Shown: positions 39,558 to 49,839, numbered from the stretch's first letter. The stretch is DNA of 64,000 bases from an uncultured Mailhella sp. (GCF_963931295.1 NZ_OZ007001.1:186001-250000), one strand, 5' to 3'. The notes: a model not told the origin generated them from the letters alone. Translations and numbers: made by a program.

Positions 39558-40256
39558 TCAGTCCAGCACCACCATCTCGTTGGGCTCGATCACCAGCGGA
39601 CGGCAGGTCGGAGCAAATTCCTTCAGCGATTCCACGAACAGATCGGCGTTCTGCGCCAGCACCGGGAAGGTGCGGTAGTGCATGGGCATGGCCACGGGCG
39701 CGCCGAGCAGGCCCGCCGCCTTGGCGGCCAGCTTGCCGTCCATGGTGAACACGCCGCCGATGGGCAGCAGCGCAAGATCAAGATTGAAGCGGTCGGCAAT
39801 GAGCGTCATGTCGCCGAACAGGCCGGTGTCGCCGGCGTGGTACACGGTGTGTCCGCCCGGCATTTCCACCACATATCCCACAGGAGAGCCCATGGCCGCG
39901 GAATGGAACGCCTGCGTCATGGTGAGCCTGGTTCCCTTGAATTCCAGCGTGCCGTCCACGTTGCCGCCCATGCCGTAGTTGATGATCTGACCTTCCGGCA
40001 CGCCGCGTTCGCGGAAGTAGCCCACAAGGTCGGCGATGCAGTACAGCATGGCTCCGGTGGTGCGCACGATTTCCACGGTCTGCCCCATGTGATCGCCGTG
40101 ATCGTGCGTCAGGGCCACAATGTCGGGACGGGGGATTTCGCGCCAGTCGGGCGCAAAGCGATTGCCTTCAAAAAACGGATCGAAAAGAACGGACACGCCG
40201 TTTTCACTGAGCATGACGTTGGAATGGCCATACCAGGTAATATGCAGCTGAGACAT
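39558..40256 (-). CDS. UPF0173-type metal-dependent hydrolase (beta-lactamase fold)
   Basis: 232 residues. Metallo-beta-lactamase fold of the small UPF0173/UlaG-like type: starts LHITWYGHSNVML, metal motif THDHGDHMG (HxHxDH), then AFHSAAMG, YHAGDTGLFGDM (bridging Asp) and PMHYRTFP (last His). Cytoplasmic, no signal peptide. Substrate unknown. Its start faces the unknown exported-protein gene across a 248-base divergent spacer. Confidence 0.9.
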   Translation of the reverse strand: MSQLHITWYGHSNVMLSENGVSVLFDPFFEGNRFAPDWREIPRPDIVALTHDHGDHMGQTVEIVRTTGAMLYCIADLVGYFRERGVPEGQIINYGMGGNVDGTLEFKGTRLTMTQAFHSAAMGSPVGYVVEMPGGHTVYHAGDTGLFGDMTLIADRFNLDLALLPIGGVFTMDGKLAAKAAGLLGAPVAMPMHYRTFPVLAQNADLFVESLKEFAPTCRPLVIEPNEMVVLD

Positions 40257-40504
40257 GATTCCTCCACGGGTAAGGGGGAAAGGGAAGAAGCAACTTCCCG
40301 AGGACTCCTCCGCAAAAACGAAGGGGACGGAAACGGTTTTTTCCTTTTAATATCACCTCGGCTCACGGTCAAGCCGTAAGCGGCCCCCGAGCCTTGACAA
40401 AAATCCCGACGCCGGGCAACTCTCGAAGGGCTTCGCAGCGCACGGAGTTCATCTCCGGGCCGCGCCGCTTCCGAGCGGCCCTGCCGCGACGCAAGGAGTT
40501 CGCC

Positions 40505-41212
40505 ATGCGCCCAGTTCTTCCCCTGCTTCTCACGCTTCTGCTCTGCCTTCCCCTTTCCGCCCGCGCCTTCGACGACGGTGTGGATTCCCTCAAGTTTTCC
40601 GCGCCCGACGGCTTCACCGAACTCACCGATCGCGAGTCCGACCTTTTTCTCGACACCGAAAAAAACGCCGTGCGTCACGGTCGGCTCGTGAAGATGTATC
40701 TGCCGCAGTACATGGCGCATCAGTACCGCTACGGCAGCCGCGACGCCGTCACGAGGCAGGTGCTCATCTGCGCCATGGAAGGCCAGAACCGCCCCCTGGA
40801 TCAGAAGGACGCCGAACTGCTGGCCCGCTCCACGGAAGGACTTTTCATCGGCTTTTCGCGCATACCGCGCAGCCGCACCGACACCCCGGCGCAGGAGCTG
40901 GAAAACCGTCAGAAGGCCCTCGAACGCGCGCTCTCCACGGGCACGCCCCTGCTGGTGGATTCCGTGCGCACGTCGAGCGCGTTTCTGTACACCAGTCTCA
41001 TCCACTTTAATATGATGGAACGCGGCCCCAAAAGCTGGCTTTCCACGGCCGTGGCCACCGCCGTGGTTCCCGTGAAGGACACCGTGCTCTTCGTCACCGT
41101 CAGCTCCATTCTCGGCAACGACGCCCCCGAACCCCACCTCGACTGGGTGAAGGAAACCGCCACCTCCTTCGCCGACATGATCGTGCGCGGCAACAAGCCA
41201 GAAAAAAAATAA
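40505..41212 (+). CDS. Exported protein of unknown function
   Basis: 235 residues from ATG 40505 with AAGGAG 7-12 bases upstream. Signal peptide 1-20 (PVLPLLLTLLLCLPLSARA-F). The mature part is soluble-looking, alpha/beta, with DGFTELTDRESDLFLDTEKN, a middle stretch on processing polar residues, and a hydrophobic segment near 175-195 (AVATAVVPVKDTVLFVTVSS) that reads as a buried strand pair or re-entrant segment. I do not recognise the family. Confidence 0.75.
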   Translation: MRPVLPLLLTLLLCLPLSARAFDDGVDSLKFSAPDGFTELTDRESDLFLDTEKNAVRHGRLVKMYLPQYMAHQYRYGSRDAVTRQVLICAMEGQNRPLDQKDAELLARSTEGLFIGFSRIPRSRTDTPAQELENRQKALERALSTGTPLLVDSVRTSSAFLYTSLIHFNMMERGPKSWLSTAVATAVVPVKDTVLFVTVSSILGNDAPEPHLDWVKETATSFADMIVRGNKPEKK

Positions 41213-41722
41213 TCCCGCGCGGACAGCGAATCGTTCCGACGGCGACGTTTTCGACGACGGCGGCCCGGCAGACGCCTCTTCCGCGAGCAGACGAATTTTC
41301 TCCCCGCAGAGGCCCCGCTCTCACGCAAAGGAACCTCCCGCCCGGCAAACGCGCCTTCTCCCCGCAAGCAGTCCCCCGCCCGCAGAGGCCGCGCGACGCC
41401 CGCCTCACGCTGCCGCCTCTTCCGCGCAACGCCTTTCCCGCCGCAGCTCCCTCTGCCGCCAAAAAATCCCCCGCGGGCAGACACTCCCCGCAACGCGCCC
41501 TGCCGACGTCTCTCCCGTCCCCGTTCCCCCGCCGCCGACACTGTCCCGCGCACGCCGCCCGGAAAACACTTGCCTTGCAGGGAAAAATAGGATAGACACC
41601 ACAAGTTACACATAATGCACACATCGGCAGCGGCCAGGGTTCCCGGAGACGAAGGGCGTCAACGGGTGAAGGGCCAGGGGTCGATGTGGAAGACAAACCC
41701 TTTTTTCTCAAGGAGAATTACC
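41213..41722 (+). other. Leader region of rpsB-tsf
   Basis: 510 bases without a gene. The first ~370 are C-rich and G-poor on the + strand; around 41580-41620 it turns AT-rich (ATAGGATAGACACC, TTACACATAATG), where a promoter is expected but no well-spaced pair is seen. AAGGAG at 41710 serves rpsB. Confidence 0.4.
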
Positions 41723-42472
41723 ATGGCTTACGTCAGCATGAAACAGATGCTGGAAACCGGCGTGCATTTCGGTCATCAGACCCGTCGCTGGAACCCCAAG
41801 ATGCGCCCCTTCATCTTCGGCGCCCGCAACGGCATCCATATCATCGACCTCCAGCAGACTGTGAAGCTGTTCCGCACCGCCCATGACAAGATCGTGGAAA
41901 CCGTGGCCAACGGCGGCAAGGTGCTCTTCATCGGCACCAAGCGCCAGGCTCAGGAAGCCGTGGCCGCCGAAGCCTCCCGCGCCGGTCAGCCCTACGTGAC
42001 CAACCGCTGGATGGGCGGCACCCTCACCAACTTCGTGACCATTCAGAAGAGCATCGAACGTCTGAAGAAGCTCGAAGCCATGTTCGCCGACGGTTCCGTG
42101 AACCGCTATCAGAAGAAGGAAATCCTCAGCTTCCAGCGCGAGCTCGACAAGCTGAATCTGACCCTCGGCGGCATCAAGGACATGGACAGCCTTCCCCAGC
42201 TCGTGTTCATCATCGACCCGCATCGTGAAGAGATCGCCGTGAAGGAATGCCGCAAGCTCGGCATCCCGATCGTGGCCGTCACCGACACCAACTGCGATCC
42301 CGACGTCATCGACTACATCATTCCCGGCAACGACGACGCCATCCGCGCCATCAAGCTGTTCGTGAACGCCATGGCCGAAGCCTGCCTCGAAGGCGCCGCC
42401 CAGAGCAAGGAAGTGGCCGATCCCGAAGCTGCCATGCAGAAGGCCGCCGAAACGGCCGAAGCCGCTGAATAA
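41723..42472 (+). CDS. rpsB: 30S ribosomal protein S2
   Basis: 249 residues from ATG 41723, strong AAGGAG upstream. Family motifs: [15 protein letters not shown] at the N-terminus, [14 protein letters not shown], and [20 protein letters not shown] in parts near residue 190. Ends in an alanine/glutamate-rich tail. Co-transcribed with tsf (27-base gap). Confidence 0.98.
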   Translation: MAYVSMKQMLETGVHFGHQTRRWNPKMRPFIFGARNGIHIIDLQQTVKLFRTAHDKIVETVANGGKVLFIGTKRQAQEAVAAEASRAGQPYVTNRWMGGTLTNFVTIQKSIERLKKLEAMFADGSVNRYQKKEILSFQRELDKLNLTLGGIKDMDSLPQLVFIIDPHREEIAVKECRKLGIPIVAVTDTNCDPDVIDYIIPGNDDAIRAIKLFVNAMAEACLEGAAQSKEVADPEAAMQKAAETAEAAE

Positions 42473-42499
42473 CCCCTTTTATTTGCAAGGAGCATAACA

Positions 42500-43330
42500 A
42501 TGGCTATTACCGCTGCCATGGTGAAGGAGCTGCGCGACAAGACCGGCGCCGGCATGATGGATTGCAAGAAGGCTCTCACCGAATGTGAAGCCGACGTGGA
42601 AAAGGCGCTCGACTGGCTGCGTCAGAAGGGCCTGTCCAAGGCCGCCAAGCGCGCCGACCGCGCCACCTCCGAAGGCGTGATCGCCTCCGCCACCAGCGCC
42701 GACGGCAAGGTTTCCGCCATCGTTGAAGTGATGACCGAAACCGACTTCGTGGCCCGCGGCGAAAAGTTCCAGGACTTCGCCAAGCACGTGGCCCAGGAAG
42801 TGGCCGCGAACAACCCCGAAAACCTCGACGCCTTCCAGGACAGCATGAACGAGCTGGCCGCCTCCACCGGCGAAAAGACCGTGCTCGGCCGCTTCGTGCG
42901 CATGAGCATTGAAGGCGAAGGCGTCATCGGCACCTACGTGCACTCCAACGGCAAGCTCGCCGTACTCGTCGAAGTGGACACCGACAAGCCCGCCGACGCC
43001 GCCGTGGCCGACTTCGCCAAGAACGTGGCCATGCAGATTGCCGCTTCCAACCCCCTCGCCCTCGACGCCGACAGCCTCGATCCCGCGCTGCTCGAACGCG
43101 AACGCGAAGTGTATCGTCAGAAGGCCCTTGCCGAAGGCAAGCCCGAGAAGATCATCGACAAGATCGCCGAAGGCGCCGTGAAGAAGTACTGCAAGGAAGT
43201 CTGCCTGCTCGATCAGCCCTACATCCGCGACGACAAGATGAGCGTGCAGGACCTTCTGAAGGCCACCGCCAAGGCCGCCGGCTGCTCCATCTCGATCAGC
43301 AAGTTCGTCCGCATCCAGCTCGGCGCGTAA
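42500..43330 (+). CDS. tsf: Elongation factor Ts
   Basis: Guanine-nucleotide exchange factor for EF-Tu. 276 residues. Seen: N-terminal UBA-like region with LRDKTGAGMMDCKKAL, then the core ETDFVARGEKFQDF motif and VEVDTDKPAD. Strong ribosome site (AAGGAG). Ends before two hairpins that close the rpsB-tsf transcript. Confidence 0.98.
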   Translation: MAITAAMVKELRDKTGAGMMDCKKALTECEADVEKALDWLRQKGLSKAAKRADRATSEGVIASATSADGKVSAIVEVMTETDFVARGEKFQDFAKHVAQEVAANNPENLDAFQDSMNELAASTGEKTVLGRFVRMSIEGEGVIGTYVHSNGKLAVLVEVDTDKPADAAVADFAKNVAMQIAASNPLALDADSLDPALLEREREVYRQKALAEGKPEKIIDKIAEGAVKKYCKEVCLLDQPYIRDDKMSVQDLLKATAKAAGCSISISKFVRIQLGA

Positions 43331-43343
43331 TCGGGCCCGTGTT

Positions 43344-43367
43344 CGCGACTTTTATGGAAAAGTCGCG
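43344..43367 (+). other. Perfect hairpin after tsf
   Basis: 10-base arms CGCGACTTTT / AAAAGTCGCG with loop ATGG, 13 bases after the tsf stop; no T-run. Likely mRNA 3'-end structure upstream of the terminator. Confidence 0.6.
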
Positions 43368-43402
43368 CTGCCGAGCTTGAATCCGACAAGAGTTCAGGAT
43401 AC

Positions 43403-43432
43403 AAGGGGAGAGAACATTCTCTCCCCTTTTTT
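43403..43432 (+). terminator. Intrinsic terminator after tsf
   Basis: GGGGAGAGAA / TTCTCTCCCC stem with a minimal loop, followed by TTTTTT. Separates rpsB-tsf from the glycosyltransferase-pyrH unit. Confidence 0.9.
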
Positions 43433-43455
43433 ATGCCCTTTTTACGGATCGCCTC

Positions 43456-44286
43456 ATGGAAGCTCCCGTACGACTTACCGCCCTCATCATTACCCTGAAC
43501 GGCGAACGCCTGCTGGGAAAGTGTCTCGAATCCCTTTCCTTCTGCGACCGCGTGCTCATTGTGGATTCCTTCAGCTCCGACAAGACGGAAGACATCGCCC
43601 GCTCTCACGGGGCCATCTTCATCCAGAACAAGTGGCCGGGCAACGCCAAACAGATACGCTACGGCATCGACTGGCTCGCCGCCAACGCTCCCACCGAATG
43701 GGTGCTCATGCTCGACTGCGACGAAATCATCTCGCCGGAGCTGAAAAAAAGCATTCTTGCCGCGCTGGAGAATCCGGGCGACAAGAGCGCCTTTTCCATG
43801 CCCCGCCGCACCTGGTACTTCGACAGATTCCTGAAACACGGCGGCTGCTATCCCGACAGGCTGTTCCGCCTGTTCCGGCCGGACGCCATCCGCATTGAGA
43901 ACAGCGGCGCGCATCAGAAGTTCGTGCCCGCCGGCCCCTGGGGCGATCTCGACGGCGACATGCTGCACTACACCTATTGCAGCTTCCAAAATCAGCTCGA
44001 CAAGCTCAACGACTACGCCGAACGCGGCGCGCGCGATCTCGAAGCGCAGGGCCGCAAAGGCGGCGTGCTCGTCGGCCTCGGCCACGGCCTGTGGCGCTTT
44101 GTCGACATGTATCTGCGCAAGCTCGGCGTGCTCGACGGCCGGGCGGGCTTTCTCATGGCCGCGCACACGGCGTTCTACACGTTTCTCAAATATGTCCGCA
44201 TCCACGAGGGAGGCTGGGGCGCGCCCTACGATCACGGCCTGCCCAAGGCGGACGATTCCCGACACCCTGATTCCACAAGAGGATGA
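43456..44286 (+). CDS. Family 2 glycosyltransferase (WaaE/KdtX-like)
   Basis: 276 residues. GT-A fold start [34 protein letters not shown], and the metal-binding DxD-type LMLDCDEII; then [25 protein letters not shown] and HYTYCSF, a pattern I associate with WaaE-like transferases that decorate the LPS core. Its stop lies two bases before the pyrH start, so it is coupled to pyrH. It interrupts the common tsf-pyrH order. Confidence 0.85.
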   Translation: MEAPVRLTALIITLNGERLLGKCLESLSFCDRVLIVDSFSSDKTEDIARSHGAIFIQNKWPGNAKQIRYGIDWLAANAPTEWVLMLDCDEIISPELKKSILAALENPGDKSAFSMPRRTWYFDRFLKHGGCYPDRLFRLFRPDAIRIENSGAHQKFVPAGPWGDLDGDMLHYTYCSFQNQLDKLNDYAERGARDLEAQGRKGGVLVGLGHGLWRFVDMYLRKLGVLDGRAGFLMAAHTAFYTFLKYVRIHEGGWGAPYDHGLPKADDSRHPDSTRG

Positions 44287-44288
44287 CA

Positions 44289-45005
44289 ATGAGCGAACTC
44301 AAATACCGGCGCGTGCTGCTCAAGCTGAGCGGCGAAGCTCTGGCCGGTGAAAAAGGCAGCGGCATAGATCCCGACACCGTACACAGCATCTGCAAGGAGA
44401 TCGCCGACGTCGCCAAGCTGGGCGTGCAGCTCGCGCTTGTCATCGGCGGCGGCAACATCTTCCGGGGACTGTCCACCTCGGCCAAGGGCATGGATCGCTC
44501 CAACGCCGACTACATCGGCATGCTGGCCACCGTCATGAACGCGGTGGCGGTGCAGGACGCCCTCGAAAAAATGGACTGCCCCACGCGCGTGCTTTCGGCC
44601 ATCGACATCCGCGAGCTTTGCGAACCCTACATTCATCGTCGCGCCATTCGCCACATGGAAAAGGGCCGCATCATCATCTGCGCGGCGGGCACGGGCAATC
44701 CCTATTTCACCACCGACACGGCGGCGGCCCTGCGCGGCACGGAACTCAAGTGCGACGCCATCATCAAGGCCACCAAGGTGGACGGCGTGTACGACAAGGA
44801 CCCCATGAAATACAGCGACGCGGTACGCTTCGATCAGCTCTCCTACGATGAGACGCTGCGCCGCCACCTCAAGGTCATGGACGCCACGGCCATTACGCTG
44901 GCGCAGGAAAACAGCGTGCCCGTCATTGTGTGCAGCATGTTCGGCGGGCACATCAAACGCGTTGTCTGCGGCGAAGCGGCAGGCACCATTGTAAAGGGAG
45001 AATAA
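44289..45005 (+). CDS. pyrH: Uridylate kinase PyrH
   Basis: Phosphorylates UMP to UDP. ATG 44289 is preferred (AAGAGGA 5 bases upstream); ATG 44283 overlaps that ribosome site. 238 residues. Seen: [42 protein letters not shown], and [10 protein letters not shown]. Amino-acid-kinase fold, usually a hexamer regulated by GTP/UTP. Confidence 0.97.
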   Translation: MSELKYRRVLLKLSGEALAGEKGSGIDPDTVHSICKEIADVAKLGVQLALVIGGGNIFRGLSTSAKGMDRSNADYIGMLATVMNAVAVQDALEKMDCPTRVLSAIDIRELCEPYIHRRAIRHMEKGRIIICAAGTGNPYFTTDTAAALRGTELKCDAIIKATKVDGVYDKDPMKYSDAVRFDQLSYDETLRRHLKVMDATAITLAQENSVPVIVCSMFGGHIKRVVCGEAAGTIVKGE

Positions 45006-45006
45006 T

Positions 45007-45567
45007 ATGGATATCGAGACCTTGCAGCTCGACGCCGAAGAACGCATGGAAAAGGCCCTCGTCGCGCTCGACCGCGACTTCGGCAAACTGCGCACCGGCC
45101 GTGCCACCACGAGCCTTGTGGACAACATCAAGGTTGACTACTACGGCACGCTCACGCCCATTCAGCAGCTCGCCTCGGTGGCCGTGCCCGACAGCCGCAC
45201 CGTCACCATTCAGCCCTGGGACCGCAATGCCTTCTCCCCGGTGGAAAAGGCCATTCTGAAGTCCGACCTCGGCCTCACCCCCATGAACGACGGCCGCATC
45301 ATCCGCATCACGGTGCCGCCGCTCACGGAAGAGCGTCGCCGCGAACTCACCAAGGTGAGCAAGAAGTACACCGAAGACGCCAAAGTGGCGCTGCGCAACA
45401 TCCGCCGCGACGTCAACGACGCCCTCAAGAAGCTCGAAAAGGATAAGGAAATCTCCGCCGACGAGCTCAAGAAGGCCATGGACGACGTGCAGAAGCTCAC
45501 CGACGCCTTCGTGAAGAAGGCCGACGCCAAGGCTCAGGCCAAGGAAAAGGAAATCATGGAAATCTGA
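45007..45567 (+). CDS. frr: Ribosome recycling factor
   Basis: 186 residues, standard length. Motifs: [20 protein letters not shown] in parts near residue 30, [35 protein letters not shown]. Two-domain RRF: three-helix bundle with the small beta domain inserted. One base after pyrH. Confidence 0.98.
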   Translation: MDIETLQLDAEERMEKALVALDRDFGKLRTGRATTSLVDNIKVDYYGTLTPIQQLASVAVPDSRTVTIQPWDRNAFSPVEKAILKSDLGLTPMNDGRIIRITVPPLTEERRRELTKVSKKYTEDAKVALRNIRRDVNDALKKLEKDKEISADELKKAMDDVQKLTDAFVKKADAKAQAKEKEIMEI

Positions 45568-45691
45568 CCCGTCAAAGTCCGCCGACGCCTCGAAGACAGG
45601 GGGCGTCGCGCGGACTTCGTCGGGCGGAAATCCTGTGCGGAAGAGCCGGGCGGCATGGTCCGGCCCGGCTTTTCGACATCATGGATGGCGC

Positions 45692-46426
45692 ATGGAAGAT
45701 CAACTGCCGCAGCACATTGCGGTCATCATGGACGGAAACGGCCGCTGGGCGAAGGAACGCGGTCTGCCCCGCTCGCAGGGACACCTCGCCGGCGTGGACG
45801 CCGTGCGCACCCTCGTGCGCGAATGTCGGAACAGGGGCATAGGCTACGTGACCGTGTACGCCTTTTCCAAGGAAAACTGGCGGCGGCCCGAAAAGGAAGT
45901 CAGCTTTCTCTTCGAGCTGTTTCTGCGCTTCATACGCGAAGAGATGCCCGAACTCATGGCGCAGGACATCCGCCTCGACTTCATAGGCGACAAAAGGGAT
46001 CTGCCCTTTGCCGTGCGTCAGGCTCTCGACTACGCGCTCAGAAAAACCGCGTCCAACCGAGGCATGGTGTTCACGCTGGCCATCAGCTATTCCGGCCGGG
46101 AAGAAATTCTTCAGGCCGCGCGCCGCGCCATCGCCGACGGGCTGCGCCCCGAAGAGCTCGACGAAGCAACGTTCCGCTCCTACCTCTACGCGCCGAACAC
46201 GCCCGATCCGGATCTCGTCATACGCACCAGCGGGGAAGAGCGTCTCAGCAATTTCCTGCTCTTCCAGAGCGCCTATGCCGAATTCTACTTCAGCCCCGTG
46301 CTCTGGCCGGACTTCGGTCCGGAAGAACTCAACAAGGCCCTCGGCAGCTACGCCGGACGCACCCGCCGCTTCGGCAGAACCAGCGAGCAGCTCCACTCGG
46401 CTACAGAAGGAAAATGCTATGAATGA
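45692..46426 (+). CDS. uppS: Undecaprenyl pyrophosphate synthase (isoprenyl transferase)
   Basis: Cis-prenyltransferase making the C55 lipid carrier used by MraY and LPS synthesis. ATG 45692 gives 244 residues starting MEDQLPQHIAVIMDGNGRWA; the frame is open upstream without support. Seen: MDGNGRWAKERGLPRSQGH, YAFSKENWRRP, RTSGEERLSNFLLFQSAY (in parts) and LWPDF. The preceding frr-uppS spacer (124 bases) holds stem-loops at 45575-45620 and 45646-45674, the second followed by TTTT. Confidence 0.97.
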   Translation: MEDQLPQHIAVIMDGNGRWAKERGLPRSQGHLAGVDAVRTLVRECRNRGIGYVTVYAFSKENWRRPEKEVSFLFELFLRFIREEMPELMAQDIRLDFIGDKRDLPFAVRQALDYALRKTASNRGMVFTLAISYSGREEILQAARRAIADGLRPEELDEATFRSYLYAPNTPDPDLVIRTSGEERLSNFLLFQSAYAEFYFSPVLWPDFGPEELNKALGSYAGRTRRFGRTSEQLHSATEGKCYE

Positions 46427-47240
46427 CAAGTTTCGCGCCGCGGGACTCGGCCTGCGGCTCATCACCGCCGCCGTGCTCGCCGTCGTGCTCATTGCGGCAT
46501 GGGTCATGGGCGGATGGTACGTTTCCGGCCTGGTCGCGCTGCTCTCCCTCGTGGGTCTGGGCGAATTTCTCTTCCTGTTCCAGCCCTCCGGCGGATGGGG
46601 CATGAAAATCCTCGGCCTCGCGCTCGGCCTCGTCTTTCTCGCCGCAAGCGCCTTCTCTCTGCCCTCCGAGCCCGCGCTCGCCGTGTGCGCCATGCTCGCC
46701 GCCATCTACGCCCTCGTCGCATGGAGCCGCGAAAAATCGCTGGATCCGCTGCGCCGCGCCGCCGTCATGATCTGCGGCGTGTTCTACATTCCTCTGCTGC
46801 TCGCCCCGGCCATGCACTTCACCCGCTGGGAACAGCTCTTCGTCGTGCTGCTGCCCGCCGCTTCCGACATGGCCGCCTACTTTGCCGGCGTGAGCTTCGG
46901 CAAACATCCCATCTGGCCCGGCGTCAGCCCCAAGAAGAGCATGGAAGGCTCCATTGCCGGACTTCTGGCCTCCATCGTCGTGGCCTGCGGCATGGGCCTC
47001 TCCCTCGGCAGCGCCCCCCTCTGGGCCTTTGCCGCCCTCGGCGCGGGCATGGGCGTCATGGCGCAGCTTGGCGACTTCTTTGAATCCGCCCTGAAGCGCG
47101 CCGTCAACGTCAAGGATTCCAGCCACCTGCTGCCCGGTCACGGCGGCGTGCTCGACAGGCTCGACAGCATTTCCTTCTGCGTGGGAACCTACGCCGCCGC
47201 CTCGGCCCTGTATCCGTTCTTCGCCCAGGCCGCCCAGTAG
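46419..47240 (+). CDS. cdsA: Phosphatidate cytidylyltransferase CdsA
   Basis: Makes CDP-diacylglycerol for phospholipid synthesis. ATG 46419 overlaps the uppS stop by 8 bases, AGAAGG upstream; 273 residues, about eight helices. The CdsA signature is at the C-terminal end: SALKRAVNVKDSSHLLPGHG followed by GVLDRLDS. Also SFGKHPIWPGVSPKKSMEG. Confidence 0.95.
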   Translation: MNDKFRAAGLGLRLITAAVLAVVLIAAWVMGGWYVSGLVALLSLVGLGEFLFLFQPSGGWGMKILGLALGLVFLAASAFSLPSEPALAVCAMLAAIYALVAWSREKSLDPLRRAAVMICGVFYIPLLLAPAMHFTRWEQLFVVLLPAASDMAAYFAGVSFGKHPIWPGVSPKKSMEGSIAGLLASIVVACGMGLSLGSAPLWAFAALGAGMGVMAQLGDFFESALKRAVNVKDSSHLLPGHGGVLDRLDSISFCVGTYAAASALYPFFAQAAQ

Positions 47241-47344
47241 TCGGCAGACGACAACTCTTTCCGGCGTTTTCCGGCCCGTTCGGAAAACGCCTGCCCTTTT
47301 TTCGGCAGCGCCTTTGCGCCGACCTTTCCAACAAGCGCTCTTTC

Positions 47345-48601
47345 ATGAAGTACATCAGCAAGATTCCCGGCGAACTCGACGCCCTGCCCTTTCCCCGCCG
47401 CGTGGCCCTCATGGGCTGCACCGGTTCCATAGGCACCAGCACCCTGCGCGTGCTGGACGCCTGGCGCGACTCCGGCCGTTTCGAGGTGCGCGCGCTTGCC
47501 GCAGGAAGAAACATCGCCCTGCTCGCGAAGCAGGCGGAAGCCTGGCGTCCCCCCTGCCTCGCCGTGCTGGAAAAGGACGGCCCCCACGGCGTGGACGCCC
47601 TCGCCGCCCTGCTTCCTTCCTCCTACCGGCCCGAAATAGTCTGGGGTCAGGAAGGCTACGCCGCCCTCGCCGCCCTCGACGACGTGGACATGGTGCTCTC
47701 CGCCCAGGTGGGCGCGGCAGGCCTGCGCGCCACCGTGGCCGCCGCCGCGGCAGGCAAGACCATCTGCCTCGCCAACAAGGAATCGCTGGTGCTCGCGGGC
47801 GATCTCATCCGCAACATCTGCCGCCGCACCGGCGCGGTCATCCTTCCCGTGGATTCCGAACACTTCGCCCTGTTCGAGGGCATGGTCGGCCGCGGCGAAA
47901 ACGACATCGCCCGCCTTGTGCTCACGGCTTCGGGCGGCCCCTTCCGCACCAAAGACGCCGCATTTCTCAAAAACGTCCGCCCCGAAGACGCCCTCAAACA
48001 TCCCAACTGGTCCATGGGCGCAAAAATCACCATTGATTCCGCCACCCTCATGAACAAGGGGCTGGAAATCATCGAGGCCTGCCACCTCTACCACATGCCC
48101 GCGCGCGACGTCGTGGTGGTGGTGCATCCGCAGTCCATCGTGCATTCGCTCGTGGAACTCGCCGACGGAGCCCTCATGGGACATTTCGCCGTGCCGGACA
48201 TGCGCGTGCCTATTGCCGACTGCCTTTCCTGGCCTTATCTTCCTGACGGAAGAGTTACGGGCATCCGGCCTCTCGATCTCGCCAAAATCGGCACCCTCAC
48301 CTTCGAGGAGCCGCGTCTCGATCTCTTCCCCTGCCTCGATCTGGCGCGCCGCGCCCTGGCCCAGGGCCACACCGTGGAGCTCAACGCCGCCAACGAAGTG
48401 GCCGTGGCGCGCTTCCTTGCCGGAGACATCGGCTTCACCGACATTCCGGCTCTGGTGCGCGACATGCTCGACGACGCCTCCGACAGGCAGAACTTCGACC
48501 TCGACGACGGCCCCCTTGCTCCGCAGGCGGCCCGCGCCGTGGAGGCCGTGGAACAAACCGACAACGCCACCCGCCGCAAGGCGGAAGCCTGGCGGCCCTG
48601 A
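47345..48601 (+). CDS. dxr: 1-deoxy-D-xylulose-5-phosphate reductoisomerase Dxr
   Basis: NADPH enzyme of the MEP isoprenoid pathway, feeding uppS. 418 residues. Seen: GCTGSIGTSTLRVL (NADPH loop), ANKESLVLAG, DSEHFALFEG (metal ligands), TASGGPFRT, HPNWSMGAKITIDSATLMNK (in parts) and EVAVARFLAG. Located in its usual place between cdsA and rseP. Confidence 0.97.
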   Translation: MKYISKIPGELDALPFPRRVALMGCTGSIGTSTLRVLDAWRDSGRFEVRALAAGRNIALLAKQAEAWRPPCLAVLEKDGPHGVDALAALLPSSYRPEIVWGQEGYAALAALDDVDMVLSAQVGAAGLRATVAAAAAGKTICLANKESLVLAGDLIRNICRRTGAVILPVDSEHFALFEGMVGRGENDIARLVLTASGGPFRTKDAAFLKNVRPEDALKHPNWSMGAKITIDSATLMNKGLEIIEACHLYHMPARDVVVVVHPQSIVHSLVELADGALMGHFAVPDMRVPIADCLSWPYLPDGRVTGIRPLDLAKIGTLTFEEPRLDLFPCLDLARRALAQGHTVELNAANEVAVARFLAGDIGFTDIPALVRDMLDDASDRQNFDLDDGPLAPQAARAVEAVEQTDNATRRKAEAWRP

Positions 48602-48744
48602 CCTCGAGCGTTCCCCCGCAGGCGAGGCGCATACCCGCCCTGCGGCCGCGCCGGAACATCGCCTGCGGCGCAAACAGCACTGCGCTCCCGCCGCAGTCCG
48701 TTCAACCTCAACGGAGCGGACACTCTCCGCCCCATCGGGAAACC

Positions 48745-49839
48745 ATGCAGTCACTACTCCATTATCTTTCCTACTGGGATGCCGCCCTCGCCGTGGTGCT
48801 GGTGTTCGGCGGACTCATCTTCTTTCATGAACTCGGCCATTTTCTCGCCTTCCGCGCGTTCAAGGTAGGCGTCATCACCTTTTCCATCGGCATGGGGCCG
48901 AAGCTGTGCAGCTTCAAGCGCGGCAAAACCGAATATCGCCTCTCCTGGCTGCCCTTCGGCGGCTACGTGTCGGGCGTGGGCGAGTACAGCAACGAAGTGG
49001 AAAGCCTCGGCTTCACCCAGGAAGAGGCCGTGAACAACAGACCCGCCTGGCAGCGGCTCATCATTGCCTTTGCCGGGCCGTTCATGAACCTCGTCATCGC
49101 CTGGATCATCTACTGGGGCCTCACCCTCAGTACCGGCCTCGCCATTCCGCTCCCGCAGGCCGGAGCCATCGTGCAGAACAGCGCCGCCATGCAGGCGGGC
49201 ATGCTCCCCGGCGACATCATCACCGCCATCGACGGCGTCAAAATCGACCGCTGGTCCCAGGTGCCCGAAACCGTGGGCGCTTCCGGCGGCCGCACCCTCA
49301 AAGTGGACGTGCTGCGCAACGGCGAGCCCCTCTCCTTCGACATGACTCCCACCCGCAGCGAACGCGCCAACATCTTCGGCGAAAAGGAAATCGCCTGGCT
49401 CATCGGCGTGCAGGCCTCCGGCGCGGTGCGCTACGAGCCCAAGAACTTCCTTGAATCCGCGGCCCTCGGCCTGCGCCAGACCTGGAACATGATCGACGTC
49501 ACCCTCACCGGCGTGAAAAAAATGATCACCGGTTCCGTGTCCGCCGATTCCGTGGGCGGCCCCATTCTCATCGCCCAGATGCTCGGCCAGCAGGCAGAAG
49601 CCGGCATCGTGCCCCTGCTGCTGCTCACCGCCCTCATCAGCGTCAACCTCGGCCTGCTCAACCTCTTCCCCATTCCCGTGCTCGACGGCGGAGCCATCCT
49701 GTTCTGCATCGTGGAAATCATCGTGCGCCGCCCCGTGCCCGAAAAAGTGCAGGAATGGTCCATGCGCGTGGGCGCAAGCCTGCTCATCGCCCTCATGATT
49801 TTCGCCACCTTCAACGACGTTATGCGCTGGTTCAAATAA
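48745..49839 (+). CDS. rseP: Site-2 metalloprotease RseP
   Basis: Intramembrane zinc protease that cleaves anti-sigma factors and signal-peptide remnants. 364 residues. Zinc motif HELGH at residues 28-32 in the first helix, FGGYVSGVGEY, one PDZ domain (about 115-190, with VQNSAAMQAGMLPGDIITAI), and the C-terminal third ligand region LFPIPVLDGGAI. E. coli RseP has two PDZ domains and about 450 residues; the single-PDZ form is common outside gamma-proteobacteria. Confidence 0.95.
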   Translation: MQSLLHYLSYWDAALAVVLVFGGLIFFHELGHFLAFRAFKVGVITFSIGMGPKLCSFKRGKTEYRLSWLPFGGYVSGVGEYSNEVESLGFTQEEAVNNRPAWQRLIIAFAGPFMNLVIAWIIYWGLTLSTGLAIPLPQAGAIVQNSAAMQAGMLPGDIITAIDGVKIDRWSQVPETVGASGGRTLKVDVLRNGEPLSFDMTPTRSERANIFGEKEIAWLIGVQASGAVRYEPKNFLESAALGLRQTWNMIDVTLTGVKKMITGSVSADSVGGPILIAQMLGQQAEAGIVPLLLLTALISVNLGLLNLFPIPVLDGGAILFCIVEIIVRRPVPEKVQEWSMRVGASLLIALMIFATFNDVMRWFK

